A stretch of DNA of 57,600 nucleotides from an uncultured SAR86 cluster bacterium (GTDB lineage: Bacteria > Pseudomonadota > Gammaproteobacteria > Magnimaribacterales > AG-339-G14). The position numbers and the translations under genes are program-made. Where the stretch lies: positions 1 to 57,600 of the forward strand of contig CACJRI010000009.1 in assembly GCA_902595715.1 (NCBI GenBank), read 5' to 3'. Positions within the stretch are counted from its first letter, which is position 1; the number at the start of each line of letters is the position of its first letter. Under the pieces are notes generated by a model, which saw nothing but the letters and a program-made list of their open reading frames with translations, did no database searches and had not been told where the DNA came from. This document shows positions 10,548-17,926 of the stretch, piece by piece.

Positions 10548-11313
10548 AAAACTGATCGTAATTAAAGCTGGTTCCAGTTTAACTACTTTGGCATCTGGAC
10601 TACCAAATTTGAGATTTATAAAATCAATCTCTGAACAAATATCTAGGCTATACAAAAAAGGATTTCACATTGTTTTGGTTTCTTCGGGAGCAATTGCCCA
10701 AGGAATGAAAATATGGAATTTATCTTCCAAACCCAAGTCTGTAGATTTCCTTCAGGCCTTATCCGCATCCGGTCAGATTGAATTGATAAATAATTATCAA
10801 AAGGAATTTAAAAGGTTTGATTTAATTGCTGCACAAGTTTTACTTAGTCATTCTGATTTCGGCGTTAAAAGCAGATCTGAAAATGCTAAAAATAGTATTT
10901 CTAATCTAATTAAGCTAGGCGCCATTCCAATAATTAATGAAAATGATTCTATATCGACAGAAGAAATCTTAAATGGAGACAATGATAGGTTGAGCGGAAA
11001 AGTTGCAACTTTATTAAGCTCAAAAAAATTATTTATTTTGACAGATCAAAATGGACTTTATGATAAAAATCCAGACCAACACAATGACGCAAAAATCATA
11101 AGTAAAATAAATCTTAATAAATTTAATTTTAAAGAAGTATCTTTTGGCGATTCTGGTATCTTGGGAAGAGGAGGAATGACAACAAAAATTAAAGCTGCAA
11201 GGGATTACCTCAAAAAAAGCAATGAAGTTTGGATACTAAATGGAAATGATAAAGGAATATTAGATAAGGCTATCCAAAAAAAAGGAGTTGGAACAAGGAT
11301 TTATTTATCCTAA
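10528..11313 (+). CDS. proB: Glutamate 5-kinase, short form without PUA domain
   Basis: ProB phosphorylates glutamate, the first step of proline synthesis. The 261-residue protein covers the amino-acid kinase domain: VIKAGSSLTT near the N-terminus, VSSGAIAQGM, INENDSIS, FGDNDxLS-type NGDNDRLSGKVA, and GRGGMTTKIKAA. E. coli ProB is 367 residues because it adds a C-terminal PUA domain, which is absent here. The start is GTG inside the obgE end, a 20-base overlap, so the two are translationally coupled. The 3' end overlaps the convergent rpsT by nine bases. Confidence 0.95.
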   Translation: MKKIKSEKLIVIKAGSSLTTLASGLPNLRFIKSISEQISRLYKKGFHIVLVSSGAIAQGMKIWNLSSKPKSVDFLQALSASGQIELINNYQKEFKRFDLIAAQVLLSHSDFGVKSRSENAKNSISNLIKLGAIPIINENDSISTEEILNGDNDRLSGKVATLLSSKKLFILTDQNGLYDKNPDQHNDAKIISKINLNKFNFKEVSFGDSGILGRGGMTTKIKAARDYLKKSNEVWILNGNDKGILDKAIQKKGVGTRIYLS

Positions 11314-11568
11314 TTTTTTGATAGATTTAATTAATCTAGACTTTTGACGAGCAACAGCATTTTTTGGAAGAACTTTTTTGTTAGCCAGCTTATCTAAAAC
11401 TTTTTGAGTTGAAACAAATAAATCTTTGGCTTTGGAAACATCACTTTCTTTAATCGCTTCTTCCACATTTCTAATCATTGTTCTCACAGAGGCTCTTTGT
11501 GAACTTTTTAAATAATTTCTAGAATTAGCTTGTCTAGACCTTTTTTTTGCTGATTGGATATTCGCCAT
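11305..11568 (-). CDS. rpsT: 30S ribosomal protein bS20
   Basis: bS20 binds 16S rRNA at the bottom of the small subunit. The 87-residue, very basic helical protein starts MANIQSAKKRSRQANSRN and contains KKVLPKNAVARQKSRL, both typical. It is on the minus strand, convergent with proB, and separated by 33 bases from the GT25 gene upstream of it on the same strand. Confidence 0.96.
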   Translation of the reverse strand: MANIQSAKKRSRQANSRNYLKSSQRASVRTMIRNVEEAIKESDVSKAKDLFVSTQKVLDKLANKKVLPKNAVARQKSRLIKSIKKLG

Positions 11569-11601
11569 AGGAGGCGATGATGAAGATTATTTGGTTTATT
11601 G

Positions 11602-12384
11602 TCAACTTTCTATTTTAATTTTTACAAAAATAAATATTTTATAAAATAATCTCGTTAGTTCATTTAATATTCTGTAGGGTGCCATAATCCAATATCTTTT
11701 ATAGAAGGGAAATTTGAATTCACTCTTTGCTTGAATATAAGAGTTTCCTAAATGCAATTCTTCCTTAAGATTTACCGGGGATGGAGTAATACATAGCGAC
11801 CTCAAGTTTAAGGCCCAATCTCTATCAATTGCATGATCTATGGGAAGGCTCATTATCCTCATTCTTTCTATAAGGTTTTTAGCAGCAAATCTATTGACTA
11901 GATAACACCCAGTTCCAGATTTAAATCCAAAATTCAAAGCAATATAGAATTCTTTATGAATTTTCTTTAATTTAATAGGCATACCTTTTTCCTTTTTTCT
12001 ATCACTTCCTCCGCTGAGCCTTAATAAATCAAAATTGATTCCCGAACTTATTGCACAACTGATAATTTCAACTATATCTTCTTCAAACTCAATATCATCT
12101 TCACAAACTAAAGCAAAATCTTCTTTGGTATCTAAAAATTTTTTTAAAACATTCAAGTGGCTAAAATAACAACCTAATTCTCCAAGATTGGTTTTTTTGC
12201 CATGCAGCAAGTTATATTTAAGCTCCGCATAATTGGGGTTTGGAAGGGAAAGCTCTTTGCCGTCGACTGCAACTTCAAGCTCAAATTTAATTCCAACCTT
12301 ATCAAAAGTCTCTTTTGCAGACGATAATCTATCTTCTGCTCTTTTTAGATTAATTAAATATGCAATCACATTGAAATTATACAT
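11602..12384 (-). CDS. Glycosyltransferase family 25 (LPS glycan-type)
   Basis: The 260-residue protein matches family 25 glycosyltransferases, which add sugars (often galactose) to lipooligosaccharide or LPS. Visible hallmarks are an early INLKRAEDRL, ELGCYFSHLNVLKKFL, and the metal-binding acidic motif VCEDDIEFEED, then GTGCYLVNR and a late PIDHAIDRDW. No signal peptide or membrane segment is evident, so it probably acts at the cytoplasmic face. The annotated ATG is the first codon after the tmRNA 3' CCA, with no Shine-Dalgarno possible outside the tmRNA; a GTG five codons in is an alternative start. The substrate cannot be told from the sequence. Confidence 0.85.
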   Translation of the reverse strand: MYNFNVIAYLINLKRAEDRLSSAKETFDKVGIKFELEVAVDGKELSLPNPNYAELKYNLLHGKKTNLGELGCYFSHLNVLKKFLDTKEDFALVCEDDIEFEEDIVEIISCAISSGINFDLLRLSGGSDRKKEKGMPIKLKKIHKEFYIALNFGFKSGTGCYLVNRFAAKNLIERMRIMSLPIDHAIDRDWALNLRSLCITPSPVNLKEELHLGNSYIQAKSEFKFPFYKRYWIMAPYRILNELTRLFYKIFIFVKIKIES

Positions 12385-12736
12385 TGGTGGAGGCGGCGGG
12401 TATCGAACCCGCGTCCATCGATTTATTCCTATCAGCTCTACATGTTTAGATTCATCTTTTAATTTCCTATTTTAAATCTCCGATGAGCAGGATAGATAAA
12501 AAGTATTCTGTTAAAACTTTTTAGAAAAATCACAGAAAAATTTTCCTAAGCAACCTATTAGTCGACTTTCTATTACCTTAATAGGTATGGGGTAAAGAAA
12601 GCTAGCCAATTTAAGCGGCTAGAGCGTAGTTTGCTTTATTGCCAACTAATTTTTTTGAAACTTATTTTTACGAGTAAGTTACAAGCTCGACATGCACTTT
12701 AAGTTCAAAAATAGATGTCTAATCCATTTCGCCCCC
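12385..12736 (-). ncRNA. ssrA: Transfer-messenger RNA (tmRNA)
   Basis: Read on the minus strand the RNA starts GGGGGCGAAAUGGAUU at 12736 and ends GCCGCCUCCACCA at 12385. The ends can form a seven-base-pair acceptor stem (GGGGGCG with CGCCUCC), and the T arm has GGGUUCGAUACCC. A resume region like that of E. coli (UUAGUU before the resume codon) leads into a short tag frame. Together with SmpB it rescues stalled ribosomes and tags the nascent chains for proteolysis. It is a one-piece tmRNA of about 352 nt and lies just downstream of smpB, the usual order. Confidence 0.95.
12611..12643 (-). other. tmRNA proteolysis tag reading frame (GNKANYALAA)
   Basis: Inside the tmRNA, codons GGC AAT AAA GCA AAC TAC GCT CTA GCC GCT then TAA encode GNKANYALAA. 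Aligned with the E. coli tag ANDENYALAA it keeps N2, N5 and the YALAA degradation end, but the acidic pair D3-E4 is replaced by K-A and the first residue is glycine. The resume codon position is inferred from the alignment with the E. coli RNA. Confidence 0.85.
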
Positions 12737-12744
12737 AAAAAGGA

Positions 12745-12750
12745 CTTATA
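12745..12750 (-). promoter_or_regulatory. Possible -10 element for ssrA
   Basis: TATAAG on the minus strand lies eight bases before the predicted tmRNA 5' end, in the 25-base gap after smpB. No good -35 is visible at the right distance, so the tmRNA may also depend on read-through from smpB. Confidence 0.35.
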
Positions 12751-12761
12751 TTCTAATGAAA

Positions 12762-13238
12762 TTATGAAAAGTTGCTATTTAGTTTTGAGGTTTTGGCTTT
12801 TTCTTTCTTCCACTCTTTTTGTTTGATGCTTTCTCTTTTATCAAACTTAGATTTTCCTTTTCCTAAACTTATTTTTAATTTAACTAAATTATCTTTCCAG
12901 AAAATTTTTATAGGAAGACAGGTTAAACCTTTCTCTTGAGTACCCTTAAATATTTTTGATAATTCTGATTTAGTTAGTAGCAGTTTTTTTGTTCGAAGTG
13001 GATCAACTGTATGCGTTACTTCATTAAGTGGTGAAATGGACATTCCAATTAGCCAAGCCTCTCCTTTTTTCATTAATACGTAACTATCTTTTATATCAAC
13101 CCTAGCAGCTCTGATTGATTTTACTTCCCAACCTAATAAAGAAATTCCAGCTTCAAAACTCTCACCTAATTCATAATTAAATTTAGCCTGTCTATTTTCT
13201 ATTATTGGTTTTTTTGAAAGTTTGTTGTTTTTAACCAT
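12762..13238 (-). CDS. smpB: SsrA-binding protein SmpB
   Basis: SmpB binds the tRNA-like part of tmRNA and is needed for trans-translation. The 158-residue protein has IIENRQAKFNYEL, the ISLLGWEVKSIRA block, a conserved P-L loop, KIFWKDNLVKLKISLGKGK, and the lysine-rich tail KKEKAKTSK. A longer reading frame reaches 13379, but its extra 47 residues overlap the divergent transporter gene and do not look like SmpB; the ATG at 13238 (MVKNNKLSKK) fits the family. It sits just upstream of ssrA, its functional partner. Confidence 0.95.
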   Translation of the reverse strand: MVKNNKLSKKPIIENRQAKFNYELGESFEAGISLLGWEVKSIRAARVDIKDSYVLMKKGEAWLIGMSISPLNEVTHTVDPLRTKKLLLTKSELSKIFKGTQEKGLTCLPIKIFWKDNLVKLKISLGKGKSKFDKRESIKQKEWKKEKAKTSKLNSNFS

Positions 13239-13281
13239 CAATTTAGTATAACTTGTAAAAACTTTAATAAAATATTTTGCT

Positions 13282-14619
13282 ATGAGCGCTAATAAAATTT
13301 GGCAAGGAAATACAACATTCATTTTAGCAGCTGCAGGATCTGCAGTGGGGTTAGGAAACATATGGAAATTTCCATACATGGTTGGCTCAAACGGCGGAAG
13401 TGCTTTTGTATTTATTTATTTAATTTGTATCTTTGCAATTGGGCTTCCAGTAATGGTTTCAGAAATTTTAATAGGAAAATATGGTAGAAAAAGCCCAATA
13501 AATTCTTTAAAAAAACTATCTGTTGAGTTTAATTTAAGTTCCTACTGGAAGTATTTGGGAATTCTAGGTGCATTTGCAGGAGTAATAATACTTTCTTACT
13601 ATAGTGTTTTTGCAGGAATGGCATTTTCATATATTTTTAATGTATTTCCTTCAGGCTTGGAAAATCCTTCGCAATATTCGACGAATTATTTTACAAATTT
13701 TTCTTCCTCTCCCTTCGATTTAATTTTTTGGCATAGTTTGTTTATTATTTTGACTTCTTTGATAGTTGGTTTTGGGGTGGTAAAGGGTATCGGCAGATCG
13801 GTAAATGTCTTAATGCCATTTCTTTTTCTCTTTATAATTTTGGTGTCGATTTATTCTTCGTTTGTTGGCGACTTTTTAAGCACAATCTATTTCTTATTCA
13901 AACCTGATTTTTCAGTTATTACTCCACAAATAGTTATCAGTGCTATGGGACAGGCCTTTTTCTCTTTATCAATTGGGATGGGAGCAATAATGGCTTATGG
14001 GGCATATATGCCAGAGAAACAAATGATTGGAAAAACTGTCATAACAATCATCTTTTTAGACACTTTTGTTGCTCTTGCAGCTGGACTGGCTATTTTTCCT
14101 ATAGTTTTTAGTAATCCATTTTTAGAAATTAATGCGGGTCCAGGACTAATTTTTGAGACTCTTCCAGTAGCATTTTACTCACTACCCCTAGGAAGTATTT
14201 TTTCTATTATTTTTTTCATCTTAATTTCAATTGCTGCTTTAAGTTCTTCAATATCTCTTCTTGAGCCATTTACAGCTTGGATGGAAGAAAAAGAAAAATT
14301 TAAAAGACCCGTTTTAGTAGCTATTCTAGGTATTTCTATCTGGTTTTTAGGCTTGGGAAGCATTTTCTCTTTCAATATTTGGTCAGACCTGAACTTATTT
14401 GGTTTTAATTTTCTAGAGCTTATGGATTATCTAACAAATAACATCATGCTTCCTCTTGGAGGGCTTTTTGTTGCAGTTTTGGTTGGTTGGCTTGTACCAG
14501 AGAAATTTCTTGAAAAAAATTTAAATTTATCAAGATATAAATTTAAAACTTTTTATTTTTTCTTAAGATTTATTGCCCCAGTTTCAATTACTCTGGTATT
14601 TCTTTACTTAGTTTTTTAG
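13282..14619 (+). CDS. Sodium-dependent transporter, NSS (SNF) family
   Basis: This 445-residue integral membrane protein belongs to the neurotransmitter:sodium symporter family, whose bacterial members import amino acids with sodium. TM1 has the family signature AGSAVGLGNIWKFPYMVG with the unwound sodium and substrate site, followed by EILIGKYGRK at the end of TM2. About 11-12 membrane segments can be seen, the size of prokaryotic NSS proteins such as MhsT or TnaT. The exact substrate cannot be told. It is divergent from smpB and its end overlaps the convergent bamE by 32 bases. Confidence 0.9.
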   Translation: MSANKIWQGNTTFILAAAGSAVGLGNIWKFPYMVGSNGGSAFVFIYLICIFAIGLPVMVSEILIGKYGRKSPINSLKKLSVEFNLSSYWKYLGILGAFAGVIILSYYSVFAGMAFSYIFNVFPSGLENPSQYSTNYFTNFSSSPFDLIFWHSLFIILTSLIVGFGVVKGIGRSVNVLMPFLFLFIILVSIYSSFVGDFLSTIYFLFKPDFSVITPQIVISAMGQAFFSLSIGMGAIMAYGAYMPEKQMIGKTVITIIFLDTFVALAAGLAIFPIVFSNPFLEINAGPGLIFETLPVAFYSLPLGSIFSIIFFILISIAALSSSISLLEPFTAWMEEKEKFKRPVLVAILGISIWFLGLGSIFSFNIWSDLNLFGFNFLELMDYLTNNIMLPLGGLFVAVLVGWLVPEKFLEKNLNLSRYKFKTFYFFLRFIAPVSITLVFLYLVF

Positions 14620-14959
14620 ACTCTTCCAGAACATTATCATTAGCTTCAGTATCAACTTCTTTATTCCATTCAACTAATTTATTTTTTTCAAAATAAAGAG
14701 AATGATGAACTTCACGAAATACCTCGTCGCCTATAATTTCAAAACCTACGTAATCCCACCTCGATGAATTAAAAGGATCTTTGATTGATGGGGTGCCCAT
14801 AATATATTGAACCTGAGCTTTAGTAAGTCCAGTTTCCAACTTAGAGATCATATCCAAGCTAATAATATTTCCTTGAGATACTGGAACTTGGTAAAAATCA
14901 TTAGCACAAGAAATAATAAAAAAAGAAGATATAATAATTGGCATATGGAAAATTTTCAC
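14588..14959 (-). CDS. bamE: Outer membrane protein assembly factor BamE
   Basis: BamE is a small lipoprotein of the BAM complex that inserts beta-barrel proteins. The 123-residue protein has a signal peptide and a lipobox-like FIIS-C with Cys18 as the lipidated residue. The SmpA/OmlA domain follows, with LETGLTKAQVQYIMGTP and a later DPFNSSRWDYVGF, both typical. It is divergent from fur with only 26 bases between the start codons, the standard omlA/fur arrangement of gammaproteobacteria. The end overlaps the transporter gene by 32 bases. Partner BamA is encoded at 26799. Confidence 0.92.
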   Translation of the reverse strand: MKIFHMPIIISSFFIISCANDFYQVPVSQGNIISLDMISKLETGLTKAQVQYIMGTPSIKDPFNSSRWDYVGFEIIGDEVFREVHHSLYFEKNKLVEWNKEVDTEANDNVLEESKKLSKEIPE

Positions 14960-14985
14960 ACTGAGATTTAAGCATAGTTTTAAAA

Positions 14986-15399
14986 ATGAGCGAAGATAAA
15001 AATTTAAGAAAGGCTGGTTTAAAGGTCACTCTTCCAAGAGTCAGAATTTTAGAGATTTTTGAAAGCTCATCAGAAAGACATTTAAGTGCTGAGGACATAT
15101 ACAACAAAATAAGAGAAGGAGGAGATGAAGTTGGTCTGGCAACAGTCTACCGAGTTCTCACTCAATTCGAGTCAGCTGGAATCTTAATGAAACAAAATTT
15201 TGAAGATAATTTTTCAGTTTATGAGCTTGTTTCTGATGATCATCACGATCATATGGTTTGCATTGATTCCGGCGAAGTAATTGAGTTCAAAAATGATGTA
15301 ATCGAAAATGAACAAGATAAGATTGCAAAAGAACATGGTTATAAAATTGTTGATCATAAATTAGTTTTATATGTGAAACCTTTGAATGGTAAAAAATAA
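14986..15399 (+). CDS. fur: Ferric uptake regulator Fur
   Basis: Fur is the iron-responsive repressor of iron uptake genes. The 137-residue protein has the winged-helix DNA-binding domain (LKVTLPRVRILEIFE; recognition helix GLATVYRVLTQFESAGI) and the dimerisation domain with HHDH at 86-89 as part of the metal site. Only one cysteine (Cys92) of the usual CxxC is kept, the second is Ser95, and there is no C-terminal cysteine pair; this is the Pseudomonas-like form that lacks the structural cysteine cluster of E. coli Fur. It is divergent from bamE and overlaps grpE by 14 bases. Confidence 0.95.
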   Translation: MSEDKNLRKAGLKVTLPRVRILEIFESSSERHLSAEDIYNKIREGGDEVGLATVYRVLTQFESAGILMKQNFEDNFSVYELVSDDHHDHMVCIDSGEVIEFKNDVIENEQDKIAKEHGYKIVDHKLVLYVKPLNGKK

Positions 15400-15916
15400 A
15401 GATAAAAAATCAAAATCAGACTTAGACGAAACTCCAAAAAGTAGTCAAGAAGAAAAAGAACTCGATACCTCTCTTGCGGAAGAAAATGAGGTTTTATCAG
15501 AGTTGGTAAAATCCCTAGAAGAAAAAATCCTCAGGGCTCAAGCCGAAATAGAAAATGTAAGAAAAACTTCTCAAAAGGAGATATTAAAGGCAAGGGTTTA
15601 TGCGTCAGAATCATTAGCAAAAGAACTTCTATCACCAATCGACAACCTACAAAGAGCTCTAGAGCATTCCGATCAGGATGTTCCTAAGTCTCTGTTAGAA
15701 TTAGTTCTAAAAGAAATAAATCAAGCCTTTTCTAGTAATAATGTAAAAGAAATCAATCCCATAGGCGAAAAATTTAATCCCAATTTTCATGAAGCACTCT
15801 CGGTACTAGAGGATCAGAAAAAGGATCCAGATGAAGTTTTAGAAGTCATTCAAAAAGGATACTTAATAGAAGATAGAGTAATCAGACCCGCTCTCGTTGT
15901 CGTAAATAAAATTTAG
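15386..15916 (+). CDS. grpE: Nucleotide exchange factor GrpE
   Basis: GrpE releases ADP from DnaK and acts as a thermosensor. The 176-residue protein has a charged N-terminal tail, the long dimerisation helix (about residues 30-85, with EIENVRKTSQKEI), and the C-terminal beta domain with GEKFNPNFHEALS and EVIQKGYLIEDRVIRPALVVV. The start ATG lies within the last codons of fur, so translation is probably coupled. dnaK follows after 65 bases. In related gammaproteobacteria recN usually sits between fur and grpE; it is absent here. Confidence 0.96.
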   Translation: MVKNKDKKSKSDLDETPKSSQEEKELDTSLAEENEVLSELVKSLEEKILRAQAEIENVRKTSQKEILKARVYASESLAKELLSPIDNLQRALEHSDQDVPKSLLELVLKEINQAFSSNNVKEINPIGEKFNPNFHEALSVLEDQKKDPDEVLEVIQKGYLIEDRVIRPALVVVNKI

Positions 15917-15923
15917 TTTTTTA

Positions 15924-15952
15924 CTTGTTTTTTTTTGTTTAGCCCCTATCTA
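15924..15952 (+). promoter_or_regulatory. Possible sigma-32 (heat-shock) promoter before dnaK
   Basis: CTTGTT at 15924-15929 and CCCCTATCTA at 15943-15952 resemble the heat-shock consensus (CTTGAA, 13-17 bases, CCCCATnTA), separated by 13 bases. It lies 30 bases before the dnaK start, in the only gap of the grpE-dnaK-dnaJ cluster. A clear Shine-Dalgarno AAGGAG follows at 15970. Confidence 0.55.
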
Positions 15953-15981
15953 AGGTTAGAGAAAATAATAAGGAGTAAAAA

Positions 15982-17904
15982 ATGTCTAAAATAATTGGTA
16001 TTGATTTAGGTACAACCAATTCTTGCGTATCTATATTAGAAAGCGGTCAACCAAAGATTATAGAAAATGCTGAGGGCGATAGAACAACCCCCTCAGTAGT
16101 TGCATACACCGATGGAGAAACTTTAGTAGGTCAAAGCGCTAAAAGACAAGCTGTAACAAATCCAGAAAATACTCTTTATGCTATTAAGAGGCTCATAGGA
16201 AGAAAATTTGATGGAGAAATCAAAAAAGAATCCGAAGTAGCTCCATATAAAATTATCAAGGCTGATAACGGAGATGCCTGGGTGGAGGTAAAGGGAGAAA
16301 AGCTTGCTCCACAACAAATCTCTGCACAAGTTTTAACAAAAATGAAAAAATCAGCTGAGGATTATTTAGGTCATGAGGTTAAGGAGGCAGTTATAACTGT
16401 ACCTGCATATTTTAATGATTCGCAAAGACAAGCAACCAAGGATGCTGGAAAAATCGCCGGTCTCGAGGTTAAAAGAATAATTAATGAGCCAACAGCAGCT
16501 GCTCTTGCCTTTGGAATGGATAAAAAAACCGGAGATCAGAAAATAGCAGTTTACGACTTAGGTGGAGGTACTTTTGATATTTCAATTATAGAGTTAGCTG
16601 AAATTGATGGAGAAAAACAGTTTGAAGTTCTCTCTACGAATGGGGATACCTCTTTAGGTGGCGAAGACTTCGATAACGTTTTGATAGATCACCTTGTTGA
16701 TGAATTTAAAAAAGAACAGAATTTTGATTTAACTCAAGACTCATCTGCAATCCAAAGGTTAAAAGAAGCAGCTGAAAAGGCTAAAATTGAGCTTTCATCT
16801 AACCAACAAACGGAAATTAATTTACCTTATATCACAGCAGATTCATCTGGGCCAAAACACCTTCTTTTAAAGCTAACAAGAGCAAAATTAGAATCTTTAG
16901 TTGGAGATTTAGTTTCCAAAACTTTAACACCGGTTGATCTAGCACTTAAAGATGCAAAATTATCCACTTCAGAAATAAGTGATGTAATTTTAGTAGGGGG
17001 CCAAACAAGAATGCCTCTTGTTCAAGAAAAGGTAAAAGAATTTTTTGGCAAAGAACCAAGAAAGGACATAAACCCCGATGAGGCAGTAGCAGCTGGTGCT
17101 GCTATCCAAGGGGCGGTTCTATCAGGAGATGTAACGGATATTCTTCTTTTAGATGTGACTCCATTGACTCTAGGAATTGAAACTATGGGTGGAGTAATGA
17201 CTCCTCTGATAGAAAAAAATACAACGATACCGACAAATAAATCTCAAATTTTCTCTACAGCCGAAGATAATCAAACCGCCGTTACAGTAAATGTAGTGCA
17301 AGGTGAAAGAAAGCAAGCCAAAGATAATAAACAGTTAGGTTTATTTAATTTAGATGGAATTCCTGCTGCTCCAAGAGGAATGCCACAAATAGAAGTCTCT
17401 TTCGATATAGATGCAAATGGTATATTGAATGTATCAGCCAAAGACAAGGCTACAAATAAAGAGCAATCAATAACCATCCAGGCATCAAGCGGTCTTTCTG
17501 AGGAAGAAATAGAAAAAATGGTACAGGATGCTGAAGCCAATGCAGAGGATGACAAAAAATTCGAAGAACTTGTGCAGGCAAGAAACGCTGCGGATACTCT
17601 AATACATGGATGTAAAAAAACTCTTGACGAGTCTGCAGATAAAGTCGAGTCCTCTGAAAAAGAAAGTATTGAAGCTGCTATTGCAGATTTAGAAGAAGCT
17701 TTAAAAGGTGAAGATAAAAATCAGATAGAGGAAAAAACTAAATCTTTAGCTGATGCCTCATCTTCTTTGGCTCAAAGGCTTTATGCAGAACAACAGCAAG
17801 AAGCTCAAGCAAATGAAAATAATACAGAAGCTGACTCTAGTAATCCTGCAAATGACGAGGTTGTCGATGCAGATTTTGAAGAAGTAAAAGAAGAGAAAAA
17901 TTAA
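15982..17904 (+). CDS. dnaK: Chaperone DnaK (Hsp70)
   Basis: DnaK is the main cytosolic Hsp70 and folds proteins with DnaJ and GrpE. The 640-residue protein has the ATPase domain ([12 protein letters not shown] at the start, [25 protein letters not shown]), the conserved linker with [13 protein letters not shown], the substrate domain, and a lid ending in an acidic tail ([14 protein letters not shown]), the same end type as E. coli DnaK. Start choice is supported by AAGGAG seven bases upstream. Confidence 0.99.
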   Translation: MSKIIGIDLGTTNSCVSILESGQPKIIENAEGDRTTPSVVAYTDGETLVGQSAKRQAVTNPENTLYAIKRLIGRKFDGEIKKESEVAPYKIIKADNGDAWVEVKGEKLAPQQISAQVLTKMKKSAEDYLGHEVKEAVITVPAYFNDSQRQATKDAGKIAGLEVKRIINEPTAAALAFGMDKKTGDQKIAVYDLGGGTFDISIIELAEIDGEKQFEVLSTNGDTSLGGEDFDNVLIDHLVDEFKKEQNFDLTQDSSAIQRLKEAAEKAKIELSSNQQTEINLPYITADSSGPKHLLLKLTRAKLESLVGDLVSKTLTPVDLALKDAKLSTSEISDVILVGGQTRMPLVQEKVKEFFGKEPRKDINPDEAVAAGAAIQGAVLSGDVTDILLLDVTPLTLGIETMGGVMTPLIEKNTTIPTNKSQIFSTAEDNQTAVTVNVVQGERKQAKDNKQLGLFNLDGIPAAPRGMPQIEVSFDIDANGILNVSAKDKATNKEQSITIQASSGLSEEEIEKMVQDAEANAEDDKKFEELVQARNAADTLIHGCKKTLDESADKVESSEKESIEAAIADLEEALKGEDKNQIEEKTKSLADASSSLAQRLYAEQQQEAQANENNTEADSSNPANDEVVDADFEEVKEEKN

Positions 17905-17926
17905 TTTTTTTATTTCTTAAAACATC

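Noticed and set aside
12233-12475. Plus-strand 80-residue frame crossing the GT25 start and the tmRNA 3' end
   Set aside because: It is antisense to a clear tmRNA and a GT25 gene; its glycine-rich part is only the complement of the tmRNA acceptor and T arm.
12385-12736. Integration site for a genomic island at the tmRNA 3' end
   Set aside because: No integrase, no direct repeat of the tmRNA end was seen nearby, and the downstream genes (GT25, rpsT) are chromosomal in character.
13239-13379. N-terminal extension of smpB to 205 residues
   Set aside because: The extra 47 residues overlap the start of the divergent transporter and do not resemble SmpB; the ATG at 13238 gives a normal protein.
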